From Tomitella cavernea (GTDB lineage: Bacteria > Actinomycetota > Actinomycetes > Mycobacteriales > Mycobacteriaceae), in assembly GCF_016599145.1 (NCBI RefSeq), contig NZ_JAENKO010000011.1, positions 26,439 through 90,438 of the forward strand: DNA of 64,000 bases, given 5' to 3'. The notes below the pieces were generated by a model that was not told the DNA's origin, made no database searches, and saw only the letters and a list, made by a program, of their open reading frames with translations. Every line of letters begins with the position of its first letter. The first letter of the stretch is position 1. This document shows, piece by piece, positions 17,122-26,527 of the stretch. Both the position numbers and the translations under genes were made by a program.

Positions 17122-17685
17122 GCTCGGTGAGTATCACCGTGGCTTCGAGCCGGGCAAAGTGCACTCCCCGGCGGTAATGCGTGCCCACACCGAAGCTGAG
17201 CAGGCCGGCACTGCTGTCGCGCTCGTGGGTGATCTCGGTGATCCGCGCTCGCATCGGCGCGATGCGGCGGGGGTTGAACCGGCGCGACACCAACGGGCGC
17301 ATGCGCAGGTGCTTCAGGTCGTCCATCGCGCGGAACGACCGCGGAACGACATGGTGCGGTGCGCGTGCGGGCCGTAGGCGGCAGGGTCGAGGGTGACGCC
17401 GTTCGCGCTCGAGAAGCACTCTTTGTCCAGGAATACCGCGCGCACATCGGCATGGCGCGACACCGCCCAGAAGCCCAGATCGGGTGAGTGGTGAACGGGC
17501 TCGTGCCCACGCAGCCACCGGTAGACCGGATACGGGTCCTCGTGCAGGACATAGCTGTACGGGTCCAGCCGGTACGGGGCCGGGGCGGCCGCCGTACCCC
17601 GGCGTGCCGGGCGGATCGCGGCGGGGCGGATCCTCGGTCGTCTTGTCCGTGGCGGGCGGCTACGCGGGTTGGGGCATCTGGGGCA
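17122..17685 (-). pseudogene. Cytochrome P450 remnant
   Basis: N-terminal P450 sequence (LDPYSYVLHEDPYPVYRWLR, then DLGFWAVSRHADVRAVFLDK and FSSANGVTLDP) breaks at HRTMSF. It resumes in another frame as AMDDLKHLRMRPLVSRRFNP, then jumps to LLSFGVGTHYRRGVHFARLE. The last block is the heme loop, where the cysteine ligand of FGxGxHxCxG is replaced by Arg. The I-helix and ExxR region is deleted. The frame change coincides with an 11-bp tandem duplication at 17329-17350. It starts 5 bp after the TetR stop, so it was probably part of the TetR transcript. Confidence 0.8.
17329..17350. repeat. 11-bp tandem duplication inside the P450 remnant
   Basis: CGCGGAACGAC occurs twice without a gap (17329-17339 and 17340-17350). 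The extra copy shifts the frame exactly where P450 sequence changes frame, so it is a direct inactivating lesion. Confidence 0.85.
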
Positions 17686-17689
17686 TCGG

Positions 17690-18262
17690 CTACTCCAATA
17701 TGAGGCGGGCGTAGGTCTCGAGGCGGTCGGCGATGCGGGCGTACGACTGGTGGCCCATGCCCGCGCGCAGCAGCGCGCCGTCCCACATGACCTCGAGCGC
17801 CTCGAGCACCTCGGGCGGGGTTCCGGGGCCGAGTGCATGCGACAGACGCTCGTGGATGCGGGTGCCGATGCGCACGCGCAGGTGGGCGACCTCCGGATCG
17901 TCGTCGAGCAGGGCGGCGGTGACGCCGGAGGCAAGCTCGGGCTCGTCGGCCACGAGCAGTGCCACCGCGCGCATCACCTCGGTGACGCGCTGGACGGGGG
18001 TGCCCTCGTGGCCCTCGGGCTGCGGCAGCGCGGCGAGCCGGCGCCAGAACACCTCGGCCAGCAGGTGGCTCTTGGACGAGAAGTACGTGTAGGCGGTGGC
18101 GGGCGCGACCCCGGCCTGTGCCGCCACCAGCCGCACCGTCAGTGCGGCGTGCCCGCGCTCGCGCAGCACCGCAACGGCGGCGTCGGCGAGGCGGGCCACC
18201 GTCTCGGCCTGGTGGGCGGTGAGGCGGCGACGGGTGGACTCGAACCGGTCATCAGCGGACAT
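17690..18262 (-). CDS. TetR-family regulator of the catabolic island
   Basis: 190 aa from ATG 18262. The helix-turn-helix is at residues 20-65 (AAVAVLRERGHAALTVRLVAAQAGVAPATAYTYF). The C-terminal ligand domain is all-helical and of ordinary length. The frame stays open upstream to 18412 through a Pro/His-rich repeat; a GTG there abuts GGGAGGAG too closely, so the shorter form is preferred. A palindrome CGGACA-TG-TGTCCG overlaps the ATG, and further copies lie in the divergent promoter region and before two other genes. It probably represses itself and the island in the absence of a catabolite. Confidence 0.8.
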   Translation of the reverse strand: MSADDRFESTRRRLTAHQAETVARLADAAVAVLRERGHAALTVRLVAAQAGVAPATAYTYFSSKSHLLAEVFWRRLAALPQPEGHEGTPVQRVTEVMRAVALLVADEPELASGVTAALLDDDPEVAHLRVRIGTRIHERLSHALGPGTPPEVLEALEVMWDGALLRAGMGHQSYARIADRLETYARLILE

Positions 18263-18269
18263 GTGTCCG
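18256..18269. promoter_or_regulatory. TetR operator copy overlapping the TetR start codon
   Basis: CGGACA-TG-TGTCCG is a perfect 6+2+6 palindrome. Confidence 0.55.
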
Positions 18270-18490
18270 GACGCTACGGCACCCGGAGCGGTGCGGCCGG
18301 GTCCGGAGTGGCCCGGTGTGGAGTGGGCCGGTGTGGAGTGGGCCGGTGTGGACGGGTGCCGACGGGGAGGCGACGGACGGAGCGCGCCGCTGACCCTGCT
18401 CGATTGCTGCACCTCCTCCCGTCCGGCGGCCGCCCGGTGCGTCCGCTGCCGCTCACCGTAGAGACGAACGCATGCCGTGTCGACACCGGG

Positions 18491-18506
18491 CCAGACGGGT
18501 GTCTGG
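18491..18506. promoter_or_regulatory. TetR operator copy in the TetR / aldehyde dehydrogenase divergent region
   Basis: CCAGACG-GG-TGTCTGG has arms that differ at one position. It lies just downstream (minus sense) of an AT-rich TTAATA that could be the TetR -10. Confidence 0.55.
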
Positions 18507-18560
18507 CTATTAAATCCTCCGGCGGAACCTTCTGCAGCCGGACGCGCGGAACACTAGAGT

Positions 18561-18576
18561 CCAGACGCCTGTCCGA
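18561..18576. promoter_or_regulatory. TetR operator copy before the aldehyde dehydrogenase remnant
   Basis: CCAGACG-CC-TGTCCGA matches 12 of 14 arm positions of the consensus. It lies directly after a TAGAGT -10-like element. Confidence 0.45.
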
Positions 18577-18619
18577 ACGAGTCCGAGCGGGGCCGCCCGC
18601 TCCCGGAAGCCGGTGAGAC

Positions 18620-19449
18620 ATGCTGCTGCGTCCCGACGTCAGCACCGACCTCTTGATCGACGGCAAGCTCGTGCCCGCAGCATCGGGCGCCACCTTCGCC
18701 ACCTACAACCCCGCCACCGAAGAGCCGCGCGGCCGACGGCGGCGGCACATCGAGGAGCTGCGCGAGGCGGCGGGCGTCGCCGCGGCGATCACCCCGTGGA
18801 ACTTCCCGCACCGGATCACCCTCGCGAAGATCGGCCCGGCCCTGGCCGCGGGGTGCACCATCACCACCCGGATGCTGGTGCCGCGTCACCGGCTCGACGA
18901 GGCCACCGCCGCCGCGGCCACGGCGCTGACCGACTTGAAACCGGGCGACCCGGCTGCCCCTGGCACGGTGTGCAGGCCGCTGATCTCCGAGCTCCAGCGC
19001 GAGCGGGTCGAGTCGTATCTGGCTCTCGCGGTGGAAGAAGGCGGCACCGTGGTGTGCGGCGGGCGGCGGCCGCCGGGGTGTGAGCGCGGGTACTTCCTCG
19101 AACCCACCCTCATCGCGGGGCTCGGCAACACGGCCCGTGCAGCGCGCGAGGAGATCTTCGGCCCTGTGCTGGTGATCGTCCCGCATGACGGCGACAAGGA
19201 CGCCGTCCGCATCGCCAACGACTCTCCCCCCCCAGGCTCTCCGGCGCGGTGTGGCGCGACGAACCGGCCCGCGTCGACCGCGTGGCGCGTGGAATCCGCA
19301 CCGGCACGCTGGGCGTCAACGGGGGGCTCTGGTTCTCGCCCGACGTGCCGTTCGGCGGCTACAAGCAGTCGGGGATCGGCCGCGAAACATGTGTGGCGGG
19401 CTTCGAGGCGTATCTGGAGACGAAGGCGGTGGCGTATGCCGAGCGGTGA
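18620..19449 (+). pseudogene. Aldehyde dehydrogenase remnant with deletions and a poly-C frameshift
   Basis: The N-terminus LLIDGKLVPAASGATFATYNPATEE is normal. About 100 residues are then missing before AAITPWNFPHRITLAKIGPALAAG, and a second gap removes the NAD site, the catalytic Glu and the catalytic Cys before TRMLVPRHRLDEA. The C-terminal third (EEIFGPVLVIVP) is intact until IANDSP, where a run of eight C around 19226-19234 shifts the frame. The other frame continues LSGAVWRDEPARVDRVARGI to PFGGYKQSGIGRE and the stop at 19449. The protein cannot be active. The front end still has an operator and promoter-like elements. Confidence 0.85.
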
Positions 19450-19616
19450 CGGCGCGGCGGCGGGAACCGGCGCGGGCGAGCAGGACACGGATCTTCCGAA
19501 CGACGTGGCGGCGCCGCGCATCGGGTACATCGGTCTGGTCTCGATGGGCGGGCCCATGGCCCGGGGCTGGTGGTGCACGCGGGTGCCGCCGACGAGGAAC
19601 GGGAGGGACGCGCATG
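19436..19616 (+). pseudogene. Hydroxyisobutyrate/6-phosphogluconate dehydrogenase-like fragment
   Basis: After an Ala/Gly-rich leader, the frame contains RIGYIGLVSMGGPMAR, the N-terminal NAD(P)-binding turn of beta-hydroxyacid dehydrogenases. Sequence then stops matching. In the next frame LVVHAGAADEEREGRA ends at a TGA overlapping the next ATG, which looks like the authentic C-terminus. Some 250 residues between are missing. It overlaps the 3' end of the aldehyde dehydrogenase remnant. Confidence 0.55.
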
Positions 19617-20209
19617 AGCGGGACGGAAGGGAACCGGGGTGCGTCGGGGTCGGGTCAGGACGATGCGTGGCCGGACGATGCGTGGCCGGACGATGCGTGG
19701 CCGGACGATGCGCGGCCGCGCGGTGCCCGGGCGGCTGGGGGCCGGGTGGATGGGCGCGGGCCCGGCACCGCGCGGCGGGCGCGGGGGTTGGCCAGGATGA
19801 GCGAGGTCTACGGCTTTGAGCCGGGCGACCTGCCCGGCGACTTCTACGGGATCACCGTCGACCGCCTCTTCGCCGACACCTGGGAGCGCGACGGGCTCAG
19901 CGTGTGCGACAGGCTCCTGATCCTGCTCGGCTCGCTCGCGGCACAGGGGGTGCTCGACATCGCCGAGATCCAGATCGGCGCGCCCTTGCGCAACGGTGAG
20001 CGCGACGGCGGCGGCTGAGCGAGGTCGCCGTCTTCTTGTGCCTCTACGTGGGCCGGCCCAGCGGTACGAAGTTCGACCAGCTGGTGGGCAAGGTCGTCCA
20101 CCAGCACGAGAAGGCCGCCGCACGCGAGGAGCAAGCCGTGGCGGGGCGGGTCGGCGCCCGGCCTCAGCCGCGCAGGTGCGCGACGCGCCCGGCGAGGTTC
20201 TGGAGGTAG
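19614..20209 (+). pseudogene. Carboxymuconolactone-decarboxylase-family gene, frameshifted
   Basis: ATG 19614 has GGGAGGGA at good spacing. The first 50 residues are low complexity with four DDAWP units. The domain then starts at RGLARMSEVYGFEPGDLPGDFYG and runs through LLILLGSLAAQGVLDIAEIQIGAPLRNGER to a premature stop at 20018. The rest of the domain is readable in another frame (LSEVAVFLCLYVGRPSGTKFDQLVGKVV) to 20209. A single indel near 19996-20012 explains it. The family contains AhpD-like and gamma-carboxymuconolactone decarboxylases. It overlaps the 3' end of the LLM gene on the other strand. Confidence 0.75.
19659..19718. repeat. Four tandem 15-bp units in the decarboxylase-like gene
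   Basis: GACGATGCGTGGCCG is repeated at 19659, 19674, 19689 and 19704 (the last with one change). It encodes Asp-Asp-Ala-Trp-Pro units. Confidence 0.9.
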
Positions 20210-21021
20210 GCGGCGACGGTCGGTTCGTCCGCGTCGGGCATGCCGCAGATCGCCTCGGTGACGCCCAGATCTCGCCAGCGGGCGAGCTCGTCCGGGTCCG
20301 GGCGCCCCGGTACGAGGGCGTGGATCAGCGGTGCACCGTCGCGGCCGGCATCCGCCCACGCCCTGCGCAGTCCCGCGATTCCCGGTTCGAGCCCGTCCTC
20401 GCGCGGGGTGGTCATCCAGCCGTCGGCCGACCGGGCAATCCACCGGAAGTTCTTCTCGTTGCCCGCGCAGCCGACGATCACCGGCATCCGCGGGCGCTGC
20501 ACCGGCTTGGGCCAGGCCCACGCGGCGTCGAAATCCACGAACTCGCCGTGGTACTCGGCCTCCTCGTCGTCCCACAGTGCCTGCATGGCCTCGAGGTACT
20601 CGCGCAGCATCGTCCGCCGGCGCCCGACGGGCACGCCGTGGTCGCGCAGTTCGTCGAGATTCCAGCCGAAGCCCACGCCCAGGGTCACCCGCCCGTCTGA
20701 GAGGTGGTCGACGGTGGCGATGGTCTTCGCGAGCGTGAGTGGATCGTGCTCCACGGGCAGCGCGACGCAAGTGCCCAGACGGATCGTCGAAGTCACCGGT
20801 ATCGCGGTGCCCAGGGCCACCCACGGATCGAGGGTGCGCATGTAGCGGTCGTCCGGCAGCGAGGCGTCGCCGGTGGCGGGGTGCGCGGCCTCGCGGCGGG
20901 CCGGGATGTGGGTGTGCTCGGGGACGTAGAACGAGTCGAAGCCCGCGTCCTCGGCGGCGCGCGCGGCGGCGGCGGGGGTGATGCCCCTGTCGCTGGTGAA
21001 CAGGGTTACTCCGAAACGCAC
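20164..21021 (-). CDS. LLM-class F420-dependent oxidoreductase
   Basis: 285 aa. The N-terminus MRFGVTLFTSDRGITPAAAARAAEDAGFDSFYVPEHTHIP and RLGTCVALPVEHDPLTLAKTIATVDHLSDGRVTLGVGFGWN are hallmarks of the actinobacterial F420-dependent luciferase-like oxidoreductases of about 290 aa. A TIM-barrel enzyme with cofactor F420 is expected. Promoter elements and a near-perfect copy of the island palindrome lie upstream, tying it to the TetR regulon. The frame is intact, in contrast to its neighbours on the left. Confidence 0.85.
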   Translation of the reverse strand: MRFGVTLFTSDRGITPAAAARAAEDAGFDSFYVPEHTHIPARREAAHPATGDASLPDDRYMRTLDPWVALGTAIPVTSTIRLGTCVALPVEHDPLTLAKTIATVDHLSDGRVTLGVGFGWNLDELRDHGVPVGRRRTMLREYLEAMQALWDDEEAEYHGEFVDFDAAWAWPKPVQRPRMPVIVGCAGNEKNFRWIARSADGWMTTPREDGLEPGIAGLRRAWADAGRDGAPLIHALVPGRPDPDELARWRDLGVTEAICGMPDADEPTVAAYLQNLAGRVAHLRG

Positions 21022-21095
21022 GGGGGCTCCTCGCTTCTCGCGGGTTCTCCGGTTGCGGCCGGGCCGGAGAGGTCAGTGCCTGCACCGCAAGTGAC

Positions 21096-21126
21096 AGCCT
21101 AGAGCAGTGGCCGGACAGGTGTCCGC
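21096..21126 (-). promoter_or_regulatory. LLM gene promoter region with TetR operator copy
   Basis: CCGGACA-GG-TGTCCGC (21111-21126) is one base from the perfect palindrome. A minus-strand TAGGCT (21101-21096) is a likely -10 downstream of it. Confidence 0.55.
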
Positions 21127-21236
21127 AAGACGTTGGCGCCGCAGGCCGGAGGGATGCGCCGGAGAACTTCATTCATATTGAAAATACCGTACGGCAGTGC
21201 AGCATGTTGGAAAATGCGCGGGTGAGGACGACGACG

Positions 21237-21263
21237 GGGCGGTCACCGTCGGTGACCGCCCCG
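21237..21263 (-). terminator. Terminator of the small-protein cluster
   Basis: Perfect 12-bp arms GGGGCGGTCACC and GGTGACCGCCCC surround a 3-nt loop, 20 bp after the stop of the last small gene. Confidence 0.75.
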
Positions 21264-21283
21264 CAGGGCATGCGGCGCCGGTC

Positions 21284-21460
21284 CTACTTGCCGCCGCCTT
21301 CACCCTGACGGCTGCCGGTGGCGATGCCGTCGAGGATCGGGTTGAGGTTGTCGGCGATGCTGCCGATGCCGTTGCCGGCCTGGTCGCCGATGGAGCCGCC
21401 CAGGTTGGTCAGGCTGCCCTTGGCGATGCCGAGGAGGTTGCCGAGTGAATCGCTGATCAT
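21284..21460 (-). CDS. Small acidic protein C (58 aa), possible PorA/PorH-like pore protein
   Basis: 58 aa, from ATG 21460 with AAAGGAG at ideal spacing. Gly/Ser/Leu/Ile-rich with no signal peptide and no charged cluster until the tail. The middle (LGNLLGIAKGSLTNLGGSIG, then GIGSIADNLNPILDGI) could form an amphipathic helix. It is last in a row of three such genes that share the ribosome-site context. Size, acidity and lack of a signal recall the mycoloylated corynebacterial PorH and PorA (45-57 aa). That is analogy; no sequence identity is claimed. Confidence 0.6.
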   Translation of the reverse strand: MISDSLGNLLGIAKGSLTNLGGSIGDQAGNGIGSIADNLNPILDGIATGSRQGEGGGK

Positions 21461-21509
21461 TCTGTACTCCTTTGTGTGGATCTGCGCAGGGGGAAAGCCC
21501 GTGCGCAGA

Positions 21510-21638
21510 TCAGTTGTCTGCGCCGATGATGTCCTGGAGGCTGCCGAAGACCAGATCGGACACATCGGTGGCCGAGCCGGTCGCATCGCCCAGGCTGGAC
21601 TGTGCGGAAGTGATGAGGTCACTGAGGGAACCGAGCAT
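21510..21638 (-). CDS. Small acidic protein B (42 aa), possible PorA/PorH-like pore protein
   Basis: 42 aa with six Asp, no Lys or Arg and eight Ser. ATG 21638 has AAAGGAGTACACG before it, almost identical to the leader of protein C (AAAGGAGTACAGA). The sequence is internally repetitive: LGSLSDLI near the N-terminus and FGSLQDII near the C-terminus. Protein A has FGSLSDSLG at the same place. No signal peptide. Spacing is 70 bp from gene A and 49 bp to gene C. Probably one transcript ending at the hairpin at 21263. Confidence 0.65.
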   Translation of the reverse strand: MLGSLSDLITSAQSSLGDATGSATDVSDLVFGSLQDIIGADN

Positions 21639-21708
21639 CGTGTACTCCTTTGTCAGTGCGGTTCAGGGGTGGCCCGTCGATGCGCACGTTGGCGCAGGCA
21701 GGCGCGGA

Positions 21709-21837
21709 TCACTCTTCGGGGATCGTGACGCCGAGCGAGTCGGACAGGGATCCGAACATGTTCAGCGACATCGAGTCGAGCTTGCCCGTGAGGCCGAGTA
21801 GCGGCAGCAGATCAGCGAGACCAGGCATGGAGCCCAT
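21709..21837 (-). CDS. Small acidic protein A (42 aa), first of the tandem cluster
   Basis: 42 aa with net charge about -4. ATG 21837 has GGGAG seven bases before it. The leading half (GLADLLPLLGLTGKL) is hydrophobic, followed by MSLNMFGSLSDSLGVTIPEE, whose FGSL-D motif is shared with protein B. No recognised domain. The frame stays open upstream to 21912, but that extension lacks a ribosome site. The region before it (21838-21942) holds GAACA/TGTTC half-sites and should contain the cluster promoter. Confidence 0.6.
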   Translation of the reverse strand: MGSMPGLADLLPLLGLTGKLDSMSLNMFGSLSDSLGVTIPEE

Positions 21838-21942
21838 GGTTGTTCTCCCATCATTCTGGAACGTTCGTCCGTACTGAACATCCGTCTGGACTGTTCTTAC
21901 CGGAGAGTACATGATTGTGGGGAAGGTAATAGCGAAGGCTGG

Positions 21943-23457
21943 TCAGAGACCAGGGTCACTGACCCGATTCTGCGCAACACGCCCGGCAGCGACGAGGGCA
22001 TCGATCTCCTCGAGGACCAGCGTGGCGTAATCCGCGGGAACGGCGAGGGCGTCGTCGTCTGCACTGACGCACAGGGTGATTCGGTCCGTGCTGGTCGTGA
22101 ACAGGTGCCGCAGCCGGTCGCCGTCGACGACGGGCAGCACGCCGAATGCCGTCCGCAAGAGCGTCCCGTCGAACTCCGACTCGCCCGAGGGTGCGGGAAG
22201 GTTGCTCACCATGGTGTTGCGCAAGACAGTGGATGTGGCGGACACGCTTGAATGACTGCGCACCCAGCCGCGGATTGCGAGCAGCCACGCAGGCGCGGCG
22301 TCCATCCGCGAGCGGGCATTGCGCGTGCGCGGATCCATCCACCGCGACTTCTCCGCCGCGGACGCCGCGGTCACCGCCGCGAGCCGGGCGGCCGGCTCGG
22401 CGATGTCGGTGCGCAGGTCGACCGTGCCCAATACCAGTTGATTCGCAGAGCCGCCCCCGGCATCAAGGTTCCGGGAACCGCCGGATCGGGTGTCCCGCAG
22501 GCGCAGGGAGATGGGGACCAGGGCGGCCAGCGACTCCTGCCGCTCCTGGTCGTCCGCTGCGGTCCTCCCGACTGCAAGGTGCCGTCGAAGTGCACCGCCC
22601 ACCGCTGTGAGGAGCACGTCGTTGACGGTCGCTCCGGGGGCGGCGGCTCGGGCCGCCGCGGCGTCGGCGAGGGGGAAGGAGGCGACGTCGAACACGAGGC
22701 CGCCTGTTGCCGGGGCGTTGAACGGTGTCATCGGGCGGTTGCGCCGCGGCGCCGCGGCGCAGTCCTGCCGGGAAGGTGTCCCGGCATCCTCGACGTCCGA
22801 GCTGGTCGTTCGGAGGCGACGTGCGAATCGGAATGCGCGCACGGGGGCTTGTGCCGCAGCGCGGGCCGCTGTTTCGAGCGGGTGCGCCGACCTTCGTGTG
22901 CCGTTCCTGCTTCCTGAATCCCCCGCAACTTCCGAATGCGTCCCCATGGATGCGAACAACGCTGATTCCATCGCGCGGACCGCCATTCCGTCGGCGGCGC
23001 TGTGGTGCACCTTAAGTACCACGGCCGTCACCGGGTGCTGTCCGTCCACGAACCGGGCGCCGGTGAGAGCGTGCAGCTCCCACGGGGGCCTGGCCAGATC
23101 GATCGGTGACGCCGCCACCGTGCCGATGGCGCCGCGCAGGGCGGGCCAGTCGCCATTCACGTGGTGCAGATGGACATGCGCGGCGAGGTCGACCTCGGCG
23201 ACCGGGACCCACACCGGCAGGTCCAGGTGGAGCGGTGCGAAGCGCACGCGCCGGGTGAACAGTGGTGCCGCGGCGAGCCGGGCTTCCATCCATGCGCGCA
23301 GAGCGGCGGGGCTGCTGCAGGAGGGCGGGACGCCGGATGGTGCCTCGAAGATATAGCAGGCGATGATCGTTTCGTGGTGCCGGGGATGTTCGTCATAGAG
23401 GTATACCGCATCCCTCGAGGACATTGACTCGAAATCCCCGGTGATCCCGCGCCGCAT
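21943..23457 (-). CDS. Wax ester synthase / diacylglycerol acyltransferase (WS/DGAT)
   Basis: 504 aa. The catalytic motif HHSAADG lies at about residue 150, with the family's N-terminal MSSRDAVYLYDEHPRHH and the C-terminal NTMVSNLPAPSGE (PLW/ND-type region). It makes triacylglycerol or wax esters from acyl-CoA at the membrane, as the mycobacterial Tgs enzymes do. ATG 23457 is chosen for AGAGG five bases upstream; Met at residue 12 is the alternative. It stands alone, with 191 bp of non-coding sequence upstream. Confidence 0.85.
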   Translation of the reverse strand: MRRGITGDFESMSSRDAVYLYDEHPRHHETIIACYIFEAPSGVPPSCSSPAALRAWMEARLAAAPLFTRRVRFAPLHLDLPVWVPVAEVDLAAHVHLHHVNGDWPALRGAIGTVAASPIDLARPPWELHALTGARFVDGQHPVTAVVLKVHHSAADGMAVRAMESALFASMGTHSEVAGDSGSRNGTRRSAHPLETAARAAAQAPVRAFRFARRLRTTSSDVEDAGTPSRQDCAAAPRRNRPMTPFNAPATGGLVFDVASFPLADAAAARAAAPGATVNDVLLTAVGGALRRHLAVGRTAADDQERQESLAALVPISLRLRDTRSGGSRNLDAGGGSANQLVLGTVDLRTDIAEPAARLAAVTAASAAEKSRWMDPRTRNARSRMDAAPAWLLAIRGWVRSHSSVSATSTVLRNTMVSNLPAPSGESEFDGTLLRTAFGVLPVVDGDRLRHLFTTSTDRITLCVSADDDALAVPADYATLVLEEIDALVAAGRVAQNRVSDPGL

Positions 23458-23648
23458 AGCACCTCTCTGCATCCTTGGCCCGTACCGGTGCGCGCGTGCC
23501 TGCGCGGATCGTGCTTGATGCGTCGACACACGCACACCGGTGACAACGAACCGGACGCTACGGCCATCGGCGGCTACGCACGTGCGCGGCCCCGATGTCG
23601 GCCGGGGTCAGTCGGTACAGACGAACGAGAGAAATGCTCTGCCCGAGA

Positions 23649-25679
<2,031 letters not shown>

Positions 25680-25696
25680 GGAGGCCTCTCCCTGCG

Positions 25697-25728
25697 CCGC
25701 CCCGGCTCCTTGGCAGGTGCCGGGGCGG
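25697..25728 (-). terminator. Hairpin between the TetR stop and the BCCT gene
   Basis: Arms CCGCCCCGGC (25697-25706) and GCCGGGGCGG (25719-25728) with a 12-nt loop. On the minus strand it follows the TetR gene and lies in the BCCT leader, so it may end TetR transcription. Confidence 0.5.
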
Positions 25729-25821
25729 TGTGTTCGGTGTCGGTCTGGCGCTGATGTCGGTATCCGTTCGACGCTAGGACACAAGCGGCCGCGCCTCAAC
25801 CTGAGACGGTGCGGCGCGGGG

Positions 25822-26448
25822 TCAGTCGCGCGGCGCCCGGGCCGACAATCCGGCCGCGATGATCCGCAGCTGCCGTCCCACGCGCTCGAGCGCCGCGGCG
25901 TGGTCGCGTTGCGGTCCCAACAGGGCTGGGACGGATTCGAGGGCGGTCACCGTGAGCAGGTCCGCGGCCGTGTCCAGCTCTGCGGGGGCCCACGCGTCGA
26001 GCACCGGCGTGCGCGCAAGGTCGATGGCCAGTTCGCCGACGAGCGCCCGCATTTCGGAGCCGATGGCGTCCCGGATCTCCGCAGTGCCGCCGTGGCGCTC
26101 ACGGGTGAGGAACCGGAACTCGCGGGGGCGGTCGCGCACCTTCGCGTCGAGCGCCGCCAGTGCGGCGTCGACGGTGGGTGGGCCGCCGCCGCGCCGCGCG
26201 TCCCGCAGCACCTGCCTGGCCACCCGCATCGCCTCCTCCGCGAGCGTCGCGCCCAGGTCGTCGAGCGAGGCGAAGTGCCGGTAGAAGGCGGTCGGCACGA
26301 TTCCGGCGGCCCGGGCGACCTCGCGCAGGCTCAGGCCGGAGAAGTTGCGGTCCGCGAGCAGATCGAGCGTCGCGTCCAACAGGGCACGCCGGGTGAGCTG
26401 TTTGCGTTCCGCGCGCGAGACCCGCGACGCGCCGAGGGGCTCGACCAT
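25822..26448 (-). CDS. TetR-family regulator next to the desaturase operon
   Basis: 208 aa. The DNA-binding domain is residues 12-60 (RALLDATLDLLADRNFSGLSLREVARAAGIVPTAFYRHF). The long C-terminal ligand domain contains FRFLTRERHGGTAEIRDAIG, like FabR/DesT-type regulators of unsaturated fatty acid synthesis. It is divergent from the ferredoxin-reductase/desaturase operon, and an 18-bp palindrome in the shared region has the FabR/DesT layout. Likely role: repress desaturase expression in response to acyl-CoA composition. The ATG at 26448 is the first with the domain in place. Confidence 0.8.
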   Translation of the reverse strand: MVEPLGASRVSRAERKQLTRRALLDATLDLLADRNFSGLSLREVARAAGIVPTAFYRHFASLDDLGATLAEEAMRVARQVLRDARRGGGPPTVDAALAALDAKVRDRPREFRFLTRERHGGTAEIRDAIGSEMRALVGELAIDLARTPVLDAWAPAELDTAADLLTVTALESVPALLGPQRDHAAALERVGRQLRIIAAGLSARAPRD

Positions 26449-26527
26449 GCCGTCGAGTCTATGTCCGTAGCGCAGATCACAGGGCGCCGCCCTTGACCCC
26501 GCTGCCGCTTCTGCTGTCACAATAACG

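Noticed and set aside
15080..17518. An 812-aa fusion of P450, SDR and SMP-30-like sequence on the minus strand
   Set aside because: The open frame is accidental. It passes antisense through the cholesterol oxidase remnant, and the SMP-30-like gene has its own start at 15925.
21284..21622. A 112-aa frame joining two of the small proteins
   Set aside because: The front half is the wrong frame of small protein B. Both small genes have individual AAAGGAG sites directly before their ATGs.
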